Shown here piece after piece: positions 6,421 through 11,353 of a DNA stretch of 11,353 nucleotides. The notes beneath the pieces are model-generated. The model saw only the letters and a list, made by a program, of their open reading frames with translations, was not told where the DNA came from and did not search any database. The position numbers and the translations under genes were made by a program. This DNA comes from Thermoplasmata archaeon (GTDB taxonomy: Archaea > Thermoplasmatota > E2 > UBA202 > JdFR-43), in the NCBI GenBank assembly GCA_021162305.1, contig JAGGYX010000020.1, forward strand, positions 1 through 11,353. Reading direction: 5' to 3'. Numbering within the stretch: the first letter of the stretch is position 1; every line of letters begins with the position of its first letter.

Positions 6421-7337
6421 GCGTTTTTGGGCCTGTGCCATCTCGCCGCCTTGGAAAAAGTCTGGGGGTAAATAATATTCCTGTTAAGATTTGCAGCTAT
6501 TCTTGCGTATATTGCCAGCTTGGAAGAACTCTGAAGATGAGTATAGAAAGGAAAGAATATTATCCGCTATCTAAAATTTTTGAGGAAGCAAAGGAAAAAG
6601 CAGGCAATGCAGATTATATCACATTTGTGCCAGATGGTGAACCGACCCTTGACATAAACATTGGTAGAGAAATAGAACTGTTAAAGCAAATAAAAAAAGT
6701 GGCTGTCTTGACAAATGGCTCACTTTTATGGCGTGAGGATGTAAGAAATGATTTGATGAATGCTGATTTAGTATCGATAAAAATAGATGCGGTAAGCGAG
6801 AAATTATGGAAAAAAATCGATAGACCACATCCAGGTTTAAAGCTTGAAAAAGTCATGGAGGGCATGCTCGAATTTGCAAGGGAATTCAAAGGAGAAATCA
6901 TAACAGAAACAATGCTCATAGATGGAATTGACTATGCAGAGGAGTTTGAAAGAATGGCGGATTTCATAAAAAAGATGAAACCGTCGAAAGCCTATATAGC
7001 CATCCCGACACGCCCGCCTGCCGAGCCATGGGTGAGGGCAGCGAGCGAGGAAATGATAGTGAAAGCTTATGGTGCTTTTTCAAAAGTCGCAAGGACTGAA
7101 TATCTCATTGGATATGAGGGAAATGAGTTTACATCTCATGGAAATTTTGAAGAAGATTTGCTCTCCATAACGAGTGTGCATCCAATGAGGAGAGATGCAG
7201 TTGAAAAACTTCTTGAAAAACATGGCAGCTGGCAACTGGTTGAGAAATTGCTGAAAGAAGGAAAAATAACGGAGATTGAGTATGAGGGAAATAAATTTTA
7301 CATGAGGAGGATAAAAAGTAGAAATGATTTAAAATGA
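6417..7337 (+). CDS. radical SAM protein, COG0731-like
   Basis: This 306-residue protein carries the radical SAM CxxxCxxC motif (C26, C30, C33) in CSYSCVYC, which binds the [4Fe-4S] cluster that cleaves SAM. The opening FGPVPSRRLGKSLGV followed by the cluster motif and QLG defines a subfamily of COG0731. That COG also includes the tRNA wyosine enzymes, but this subfamily lacks their diagnostic sequences and its substrate is not established. FVPDGEPTLD is the SAM-binding GGEP-like motif, and VLTNGSLL and SIKIDAV follow as later barrel strands. The last 60 or so residues (SITSVHPMRRDAVEKLLEKHG and onward) look like a winged-helix domain, possibly nucleic-acid binding. It is coupled to the receiver gene by ATGA and lies 15 bp before the PPAT fusion gene. 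Confidence 0.9.
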   Translation: MSVFGPVPSRRLGKSLGVNNIPVKICSYSCVYCQLGRTLKMSIERKEYYPLSKIFEEAKEKAGNADYITFVPDGEPTLDINIGREIELLKQIKKVAVLTNGSLLWREDVRNDLMNADLVSIKIDAVSEKLWKKIDRPHPGLKLEKVMEGMLEFAREFKGEIITETMLIDGIDYAEEFERMADFIKKMKPSKAYIAIPTRPPAEPWVRAASEEMIVKAYGAFSKVARTEYLIGYEGNEFTSHGNFEEDLLSITSVHPMRRDAVEKLLEKHGSWQLVEKLLKEGKITEIEYEGNKFYMRRIKSRNDLK

Positions 7338-7352
7338 GTCTGTTTTCCTATT

Positions 7353-8285
7353 ATGAAGGTTTGCATTGGCGGAACTTTTGATATCCTGCACGCTGGACAT
7401 ATGGCGTTGCTCAAAAAAGCGTTTGAAATTGGCAGCATTGTTTACATTGGCCTGTCATCAGATGAGTTTGTCAGAAAAAGTGGAAAAGAAGCAAAACCAT
7501 ATGAAGAAAGGAAAAAGGCATTAGAAAAATTTTTAGCCAGTAAAGGATGGAAAAGCAAGGCATTCATATCACCTCTGGATAGTGTATATGGAACAACTCC
7601 TTTTGAAGATTTTGATGCAATTGTTGTTTCACCAGAAACTGTTGAAAGGGCAAGAGAAATAAATGATATACGGAGAAGAAATGGATTGAAAGAATTGAAA
7701 ATATATGTTGTTCCTTTTGTTTTAGCCAATGACGGCATACCAATTTCATCATCAAGAATAAAAAATGGAGAAATAGATGGAAGAAAAAGAGTGAAGCCAA
7801 TGAAAGTTTGCATTGCAACAAAAAATGAAATTAAAGTTGAGGCAGTGAAGCAAGTTTTTGATGAGCTTTTTGACTTTGAAATTTTTTATGAAAGTGTTGC
7901 CATTCAAACAAAGAAACAACCATTTGGAAGGGAAATTTTTGAAGAAGCCGTTAAAAGAGCAAGCTCATGCAAAAATTGCGATTATTGCATTGGAATAGAA
8001 GCAGGAATTGAAAAACAGCATGGCATTCATTTCATTGGGCAAATTGTAGTGATAAAAGATAAAGTTGGTTTCACAACATATGGGAAAAGTCCCTCTTTTC
8101 AATGTCCTGATTGGCTGATAGAGGAAATAAAAAAAGGAAAAGAGATGAAAGAAGCAATACCATTTGAAAAAGGAGAAGAAAGCAGGGGAGCAATATGGTA
8201 TTTTTCTCATAAAATGGACAGGCTTGAATTAACAAAGCTTGGAATTTTTATGGCTATGCTGCCCAGACTTACAAAAAATTTTTAA
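7353..8285 (+). CDS. coaD: fusion of phosphopantetheine adenylyltransferase and DUF84 (YjjX-like) NTP phosphatase
   Basis: This 310-residue protein has two domains. Residues 1-149 are an archaeal PPAT, which transfers AMP from ATP to 4'-phosphopantetheine in CoA synthesis. They show the nucleotidyltransferase motif GGTFDILHAGH (HxGH at 13-16) and the ISSSRI motif (131-136). Residues 150-310 resemble DUF84/YjjX inosine/xanthosine triphosphatases, which remove deaminated purine nucleotides; the landmarks are IATKNEIKVEAVKQVF and GIEAGIE. The frame is continuous through Met150, whose codon (7800) could serve as an internal start. The first six residues of the two domains are MKVCIG and MKVCIA, a curious resemblance. 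The gene is 15 bp after the radical SAM gene and probably in its operon. Its stop lies only 23 bp before the tRNA, inside the likely tRNA promoter. Confidence 0.88.
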   Translation: MKVCIGGTFDILHAGHMALLKKAFEIGSIVYIGLSSDEFVRKSGKEAKPYEERKKALEKFLASKGWKSKAFISPLDSVYGTTPFEDFDAIVVSPETVERAREINDIRRRNGLKELKIYVVPFVLANDGIPISSSRIKNGEIDGRKRVKPMKVCIATKNEIKVEAVKQVFDELFDFEIFYESVAIQTKKQPFGREIFEEAVKRASSCKNCDYCIGIEAGIEKQHGIHFIGQIVVIKDKVGFTTYGKSPSFQCPDWLIEEIKKGKEMKEAIPFEKGEESRGAIWYFSHKMDRLELTKLGIFMAMLPRLTKNF

Positions 8286-8287
8286 TT
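8278..8287 (+). promoter_or_regulatory. probable TATA box of tRNA-Ser
   Basis: TTTTTAATTG is centred about 26 bp before the first base of the tRNA, as expected for an archaeal stable-RNA promoter. It overlaps the last codons and stop of the PPAT fusion gene. Confidence 0.45.
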
Positions 8288-8308
8288 GCTGCTTTCTTTT
8301 CCAATAAA

Positions 8309-8391
8309 GCGGGGATGGCCCAGCCTGGTAAGGCGCAGGATTGCTAATCCTGTGGGCTTTGCCCTCGTGGGTTCAAATCCCACTCCCCGCG
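8309..8391 (+). tRNA. tRNA-Ser (anticodon GCU)
   Basis: This 83-nt class II tRNA folds completely. The acceptor stem pairs GCGGGGA (8309-8315) with TCCCCGC (8384-8390), and the discriminator is G8391, the serine identity base. The D stem pairs GCC with GGC. The anticodon stem pairs CAGGA (8336-8340) with TCCTG (8348-8352), and the loop TTGCTAA places anticodon GCT at 8343-8345, reading AGC and AGU serine codons. The long variable arm GGGC-TTT-GCCC (8354-8364) is the class II hallmark. The T arm is GTGGG-TTCAAAT-CCCAC. There is no intron, and the 3' CCA is not encoded. Confidence 0.98.
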
Positions 8392-8442
8392 CTATTTCAT
8401 AAATTTTCTCCCGATGTATGATGGAGTCAGTCAGCCGATAGA

Positions 8443-8465
8443 TTTATATTTGCCTTTTATATTTG
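8443..8465 (+). promoter_or_regulatory. tandem TATA boxes before alba
   Basis: The 10-mer TTTATATTTG occurs twice, at 8443-8452 and 8456-8465, offset by 13 bp. Each copy is a reasonable archaeal TATA box. The proximal copy is centred about 23 bp before the alba ATG. The distal copy would start transcription about 10 nt before the ATG, close to or inside the Shine-Dalgarno sequence. Together with the tRNA end, these boxes fill most of the 91-bp gap 8392-8482, which holds no other feature I can see. Confidence 0.5.
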
Positions 8466-8468
8466 GGT

Positions 8469-8477
8469 GAGGAGGGA
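8469..8477 (+). promoter_or_regulatory. Shine-Dalgarno sequence of alba
   Basis: GAGGAGGGA, with core GGAGGG at 8471-8476, lies 6 to 7 bases before the alba ATG. It is the strongest ribosome binding site in the window and contrasts with the leaderless starts of most neighbouring genes. Confidence 0.7.
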
Positions 8478-8482
8478 TAAAA

Positions 8483-8764
8483 ATGGCAGAACAACAGGAA
8501 AATGTGGTATACGTGGGTAATAAGCCGCCAATGAATTACGTGCTTGCTGCAATAACCCAGTTAAATTCTGGGGCACAACAGGTGGCAATAAAAGCAAGAG
8601 GTAGAGCAATTTCTCGTGCTGTTGATGTGGCAGAGATTGTCAGAAGACGCTTTGTACCTGATGCGCAGATCAAGGATGTAAAAATATTCACTGAGGAGCT
8701 ACAAAACGAAGAAGGCGGAAAAGTGAACGTCTCTTGCATCGAAATCTACCTGGCTCGCCAATAA
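8483..8764 (+). CDS. alba: chromatin protein Alba
   Basis: This is a 93-residue DNA/RNA-binding protein of the Alba (Sac10b) family, a dimeric nucleoid protein in archaea. The signature is [20 protein letters not shown] (residues 11-30), then [24 protein letters not shown], and a C-terminal strand [13 protein letters not shown]. Relative to Sulfolobus Sso10b, the double lysine K16-K17 corresponds to N13-K14 here, so the lysine that is acetylated in Sulfolobus is absent. The start is fixed by the GGAGGG 6-7 bases upstream and by the family length. A hairpin with a pyrimidine tract spans its stop codon. Its only near neighbours are the tRNA upstream and rpoK downstream, each with its own signals. 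Confidence 0.96.
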   Translation: MAEQQENVVYVGNKPPMNYVLAAITQLNSGAQQVAIKARGRAISRAVDVAEIVRRRFVPDAQIKDVKIFTEELQNEEGGKVNVSCIEIYLARQ

Positions 8765-8790
8765 GCCAGGTCTCTCTTTCTTTTTATAAT
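8748..8790 (+). terminator. hairpin plus pyrimidine tract at the end of alba
   Basis: ACCTGGCT (8748-8755) and AGCCAGGT (8764-8771) form a perfect 8-bp inverted repeat with an 8-nt loop. The TAA stop of alba (8762-8764) lies at the loop/3'-stem border. The sequence then runs TCTCTCTTTCTTTTTAT (8771-8787), nearly all pyrimidine and ending in T5. The layout resembles an intrinsic terminator. It could also stabilise the mRNA 3' end. Confidence 0.55.
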
Positions 8791-8843
8791 GAAATTGCAA
8801 AAAGTTTTTAAACATAATAAATATCCCTTTTTGCATTGTTTTG

Positions 8844-8852
8844 AAAAGGGGA
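8844..8852 (+). promoter_or_regulatory. purine-rich ribosome binding site before the rpoK TTG start
   Basis: AAAAGGGGA ends four bases before the TTG at 8857 and supports initiation there. Possible TATA sequences upstream are GTTTTTAAAC (8804-8813) and AATAAATATC (8816-8825). Either would give a short leader, and I cannot choose between them. Confidence 0.4.
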
Positions 8853-8856
8853 TAAA

Positions 8857-9054
8857 TTGAAATACACACGATTTGAAAAGGCTCGAATAATAGGGGCGAG
8901 GGCTTTACAAGTGGCAATGGGAGCTCCATTGTTGATAAAGCCTCCAGCTGGTGTAGTTGACCCTGTCCAGCTCGCCATCATTGAATTTGAAAAGGGTGTT
9001 ATTCCAATAACTGTAAAAAGGAGAGGAAAATTTATAAAAGGAGCTGTAGTATAG
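8857..9054 (+). CDS. rpoK: DNA-directed RNA polymerase subunit K (Rpo6, Rpb6/omega family)
   Basis: This is a 65-residue RNA polymerase subunit, homologous to eukaryotic Rpb6 and bacterial omega, which helps assemble and hold the large subunit. The family core [16 protein letters not shown] and VAMGAP is followed by [22 protein letters not shown], which is characteristic. The start codon is TTG (8857-8859). An in-frame TGA at 8842-8844 excludes a start further upstream, and the next ATG (codon 21) would delete the core motif. The gene ends TAG, 7 bp before rps2. In many archaea rpoK sits with rpoN, eno and rps2. Here eno is absent between rpoK and rps2, and alba is upstream instead of rpl13, rps9 and rpoN. 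Confidence 0.95.
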   Translation: MKYTRFEKARIIGARALQVAMGAPLLIKPPAGVVDPVQLAIIEFEKGVIPITVKRRGKFIKGAVV

Positions 9055-9061
9055 GGAGAAT

Positions 9062-9676
9062 ATGGAAAGTGCAAAAGAAGAAAAAAGTTTACTAGTGCCA
9101 GAAGAGACCTATATTTCATGCGGCGTTGAAATAGGCACGCAGCAGAAGACGGCGCACATGGAAAAATTTATAGCGAGGGTGAGAAACGATGGTCTGTATA
9201 TTATCAACATTGAAGAAACAGATAAAAGGATAAGACATGCTGCAAAATTGCTTGCAAGATATGAGCCCAATAAAGTTTTGGTTGCCGCAGTCCGCCACTA
9301 TGCAAGAAAGCCAATAAAAAAGATGGCTGAAATATGCGGTTTTATTGTTTCCATAGGTCGTTTTCTGCCAGGCACGCTTACAAATCCTCTTTCGCAAAAT
9401 TATAAAGAAGTTGATATTGTATTTGTTAATGACCCTATTGGTGACAAGCAGGCTATGAATGAAGCCATAAAAGTTGGATTGCCCATCGTTGCATTATGCG
9501 ATACAAATAATGAAACAAGGTTTGTTGATTTAGTTATTCCAGCAAATAATAAAGGAAGGAAAGCACTCGCTTTAATATACTGGTTGCTTACAAGAGAAAT
9601 TTTGAAGGCAAGAGGAGATATAAAAAGTGATGAAGAATTTAACTATGCAATAGAAGACTTTGAAGAAGAGTTTTAA
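9062..9676 (+). CDS. rps2: 30S ribosomal protein uS2
   Basis: This 204-residue small-subunit protein is of the archaeal/eukaryotic S2p (SA) type. Diagnostic stretches are HMEKFIARVRNDGLYIINIEETDKR broken across residues 32-56, AVRHYARKPIKKMAE, GRFLPGTLTNP, and VDIVFVNDPIGDKQAMNEA. IVALCDTNNETRFVDLVIPANNKGRKA follows, containing the family's DTN and IPANNKG motifs. The C-terminus is acidic (YAIEDFEEEF), as in other archaeal S2 proteins. The ATG at 9062 lies 3 bases after AGGGAG (9053-9058), which overlaps the rpoK stop and indicates a two-gene operon. The length is normal for archaea. Confidence 0.97.
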   Translation: MESAKEEKSLLVPEETYISCGVEIGTQQKTAHMEKFIARVRNDGLYIINIEETDKRIRHAAKLLARYEPNKVLVAAVRHYARKPIKKMAEICGFIVSIGRFLPGTLTNPLSQNYKEVDIVFVNDPIGDKQAMNEAIKVGLPIVALCDTNNETRFVDLVIPANNKGRKALALIYWLLTREILKARGDIKSDEEFNYAIEDFEEEF

Positions 9677-9682
9677 ATTTAG

Positions 9683-9695
9683 GCATATATTTTAA
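9683..9695 (+). promoter_or_regulatory. TATA box of the MazG-like gene
   Basis: GCATATATTTTAA is centred about 26 bp before the ATG at 9716, with no Shine-Dalgarno sequence. It fits a leaderless transcript separate from rpoK-rps2. Confidence 0.5.
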
Positions 9696-9715
9696 TTAAC
9701 CCCCATTACTGATTT

Positions 9716-10093
9716 ATGAAAAATGAAGTAGATATTGCATCCATTATTGATAAAATAAATGCTTTTGTGAATGAAAGAGAATGGGAAAAATATCATACTC
9801 CTAAAAATTTAGCCATATCTATGTCCATCGAAGCCAATGAGCTTCTGGAAATTTTTCAATGGGAAAATCCATCTTTCCAAGAAATTAAAAATGATAAGGA
9901 AAAATTGAGAAATGTGTCCCATGAGATAGCAGATATTTTGATTTATCTTCTCAGATTTATATATAAATTGGATTTAAATTTGGAAAAAATTGTAATAGAA
10001 AAACTAAGAATAAATGAGGAAAAATATCCAGTAGAAAAATGTAGAGGAAAGCCAGATAAGTATTTTGCTTATTCTAAAGAAAAGCAAGGATAG
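9716..10093 (+). CDS. MazG-like nucleotide pyrophosphohydrolase (DCTPP1/RS21-C6 type)
   Basis: This 125-residue all-alpha NTP pyrophosphohydrolase is the type that hydrolyses dCTP or modified nucleotides to NMP and pyrophosphate. REWEKYHTPKNLAISMSIEANELLEIFQW contains the first metal-binding pair E39 and E42. HEIADILIYLLRF contains the second pair E70 and D73. KLRINEEKYPVEKCRGKPDKY is the usual C-terminal motif. All four acidic ligands are present. The length fits single-domain homologues. A nucleotide-pool cleaning role parallels the DUF84 domain encoded at 7800-8285. The stop TAG (10091-10093) is immediately followed by the TATA box of the TFS gene. Confidence 0.92.
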   Translation: MKNEVDIASIIDKINAFVNEREWEKYHTPKNLAISMSIEANELLEIFQWENPSFQEIKNDKEKLRNVSHEIADILIYLLRFIYKLDLNLEKIVIEKLRINEEKYPVEKCRGKPDKYFAYSKEKQG

Positions 10094-10104
10094 CTTTTTA
10101 TATC
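10094..10104 (+). promoter_or_regulatory. TATA box of the TFS gene
   Basis: CTTTTTATATC is centred 23 bp before the ATG at 10122 and starts right after the stop of the preceding gene. It marks 10122 as a leaderless start. Confidence 0.6.
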
Positions 10105-10121
10105 ATGCTACTTTGCCTTTT

Positions 10122-10418
10122 ATGTTCTGTCCAAAGTGCGGCGGGCTGCTATATCCAGAAGGCGATGAGCTTGTGTGCAGGAGATGCGGTTACAGAAAAA
10201 AGAAAGAGGGGGGCAAGGTAGTTGTTTCTAAGGCAAAGGAAAGAGAAGCTGTTGTCATAGAAAAAGATATAGAATTGCTTCCGAAAACAAGGGTAAGATG
10301 CCCAAAATGCGGGAATGAGGAGGCATACTGGATTTTACGCCAGACGAGGGCCGCTGATGAACCTGAAACCCGTATCTATATATGCACAAAATGCGGATAT
10401 AGATGGCGGGAATATTAA
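10122..10418 (+). CDS. tfs: transcription factor S (TFS, archaeal TFIIS-like RNA-cleavage factor)
   Basis: This 98-residue factor rescues backtracked RNA polymerase by stimulating transcript cleavage. The N-terminal zinc ribbon is MFCPKCGGLLYPEGD (C3, C6, C19, C22), related to Rpb9. The C-terminal TFIIS-type ribbon has C60, C63, C88, C91. The acidic hairpin that reaches the polymerase active site is RAADEPETR, with the catalytic D79-E80, so it is an active-type TFS. A longer in-frame reading from 10065 was rejected because it adds 19 residues overlapping the previous gene and carries the TATA box inside it. The linker between the ribbons is short, making the protein slightly smaller than typical homologues. 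Confidence 0.95.
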   Translation: MFCPKCGGLLYPEGDELVCRRCGYRKKKEGGKVVVSKAKEREAVVIEKDIELLPKTRVRCPKCGNEEAYWILRQTRAADEPETRIYICTKCGYRWREY

Positions 10419-10465
10419 CATATGAGTAATAATGATTTTTCGGGAAGTTAATGGATATGCGAAAT

Positions 10466-10477
10466 GCATAAATAAAG
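10466..10477 (+). promoter_or_regulatory. possible TATA box of the PKD surface-protein gene
   Basis: GCATAAATAAAG is centred about 32 bp before the ATG at 10503, predicting a short leader. An AAAAGGA lies at 10479-10485, rather far upstream (17 bases) to act as a ribosome binding site. Nothing else is evident in the gap 10419-10502. Confidence 0.35.
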
Positions 10478-10502
10478 AAAAAGGATAATAAAAACGATTC
10501 AA

Positions 10503-11353
10503 ATGAAGGCAAAAATATTGATGGCGATAATGGTTATTATAGGTGTTAGTATAACAAGCATAGCAGCTCCATCTGTTGACTTCAGCTGGACACCATCAAA
10601 TCCAACGGATCTGCAGGATATTCATTTCATTGATGAGTCACAAGGCAATATAATTGCGTGGATGTGGTATTTCGGCGACGGGAACAGCTCAATCCAGCAA
10701 AATCCATGGCATCGCTATGAAGATGATGGCACATATCAGGTGAGGCTTGTAATAATACTCGAAAATGGCAGCATTCTATCTCTGACAAAAACAATCACAA
10801 TTGCCAATGTGGCGCCGCACGCCATCATTGGAGGTGCAAGACTATACAATGAGAGTAATATTACTTTTGTGTCTGCCAGTTACGATGATGATGGTTCCAT
10901 CTCCTCATGTCACTGGGAATTTGGAGATGGAAACACCTCAAATGGATGCATTGTAACGCATGAATACGGAAAGGATGGCATATATGTTGTAAATCTTACA
11001 GTATATGATGATGATGGGGCATCCAATAAAACAAATGCAACCATCATACTTGATACATTGCCACCTTCAACACTTTACAATATAAGCTGTGAAGGATGGT
11101 GCAAAAGTGATGTAGAAGTGGAGTTAAATGCAACAGATAATCTTTCAGGTGTAGATTATACAAGATATAAAATAGATGACGGAGACTGGCATATATATAA
11201 TAAAACAATAGAGATAAAATCTGAGGGAGTTCATAAGTTATATTTCTATAGTGTTGATAAAGCAGGAAATATTGAAGGGGAAAAGAATGTGACCATAAAA
11301 ATAGATAAGACAAAGCCATTCACAAAAGCTGAGATAAATGCAACTTATGAAAA
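10503..11353 (+). CDS. exported PKD-domain surface protein, 5' part
   Basis: The frame is open from ATG 10503 to the right edge (283 residues), so the protein is truncated by the window. Residues 1-21 (MKAKILMAIMVIIGVSITSI...) are a signal peptide with probable cleavage after AA. Two PKD beta-sandwich domains follow, with the signatures WYFGDG (55-60) and WEFGDG (138-143), each followed by a conserved HxY (HRYEDDGTYQV, HEYGKDGIYVV). Residues 184-272 form a different Ig-like domain with DNLSGVDYTRYKIDDGDW and GVHKLYFYSVDKAGNIE, as in OmpL47-type repeats. The text after DKTKP suggests another copy. About fourteen NxS/T sequons point to N-glycosylation outside the cell. Cys136/149 and Cys196/200 could form disulfides. 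The likely role is adhesion or cell surface. Confidence 0.85.
   Translation, partial: MKAKILMAIMVIIGVSITSIAAPSVDFSWTPSNPTDLQDIHFIDESQGNIIAWMWYFGDGNSSIQQNPWHRYEDDGTYQVRLVIILENGSILSLTKTITIANVAPHAIIGGARLYNESNITFVSASYDDDGSISSCHWEFGDGNTSNGCIVTHEYGKDGIYVVNLTVYDDDGASNKTNATIILDTLPPSTLYNISCEGWCKSDVEVELNATDNLSGVDYTRYKIDDGDWHIYNKTIEIKSEGVHKLYFYSVDKAGNIEGEKNVTIKIDKTKPFTKAEINATYE

Noticed and set aside
6417..7337. Identification of the radical SAM protein as the wyosine enzyme Taw1
   Set aside because: The FGPVPSRRLG start and CSYSCVYCQLG cluster motif belong to a different COG0731 subgroup, and the sequence features typical of Taw1 are not seen.
8392..8482. Possible small RNA or riboswitch between tRNA-Ser and alba
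   Set aside because: Apart from the tandem TATA boxes and the ribosome binding site, no stable stem or known riboswitch pattern is visible in these 91 bases.
10065..10121. 19-residue extension of TFS overlapping the MazG-like gene
   Set aside because: Archaeal TFS begins at the zinc ribbon MFCPKCG, and the TATA box at 10094-10104 lies inside the extension.
11044..11319. Minus-strand open frame of 91 codons under the PKD gene
   Set aside because: It is low-complexity in Leu, Tyr and His, has no family match, and lies opposite a continuous, well-supported plus-strand surface-protein frame.

Overview
The window is a gene-dense, AT-rich stretch of an archaeal chromosome. The archaeal assignment rests on several genes: a type IA topoisomerase with C-terminal zinc ribbons, eL40, CTP-dependent riboflavin kinase, archaeal phosphopantetheine adenylyltransferase, Alba, RNA polymerase subunit Rpo6/RpoK, an archaeal uS2, transcription factor TFS, and TATA-box promoters placed 23-26 bp before start codons (leaderless transcription). 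A Euryarchaeote, probably of the Thermoplasmatota, fits best. That placement is an inference from gene content and from a winged-helix gene that precedes ribK in the same frame. It is not a phylogeny.

Layout. (1) 1-2764 +: 3' end of a RecJ-like DHH exonuclease, overlapping by ATGA with topA. (2) 2761-2913 -: eL40, tail-to-tail with topA with shared stop bases, and divergent from an AIM24/TIGR00266 protein (2994-3728 +). (3) 3729-4637 -: a small winged-helix gene and ribK, in one frame and separated by a single TAA. (4) 4706-5281 +: a small SAM methyltransferase, tail-to-tail with a possible SecB-fold protein (5278-5706 -). (5) 5798-8285 +: an apparent four-gene operon of a small exported protein, a stand-alone receiver domain, a COG0731-type radical SAM protein and a PPAT-DUF84 fusion, with ATGA overlaps between the first three. 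(6) 8309-8391: tRNA-Ser(GCU). (7) 8483-9676 +: Alba, then rpoK and rps2. (8) 9716-10418 +: a MazG-type nucleotide pyrophosphohydrolase and TFS. (9) 10503 to the end: the start of a large exported PKD-domain surface protein.

Genes are packed tightly. No stretch above 300 bases lacks a gene, and the three convergent gene pairs have abutting or overlapping stop codons. Most of the region is core information processing (DNA topology and repair, chromatin, transcription, translation) with cofactor genes (FMN, CoA). I saw no insertion sequence, CRISPR array, toxin-antitoxin pair or phage gene.

The best leads for something unusual are the wHTH/RibK pair split by one in-frame stop, with a changed glycine loop and an unrecognised C-terminal extension in RibK; the exported peptide-receiver-radical SAM cluster; the fused CoA/NTP-housekeeping enzyme; and the regulatory architecture around alba.
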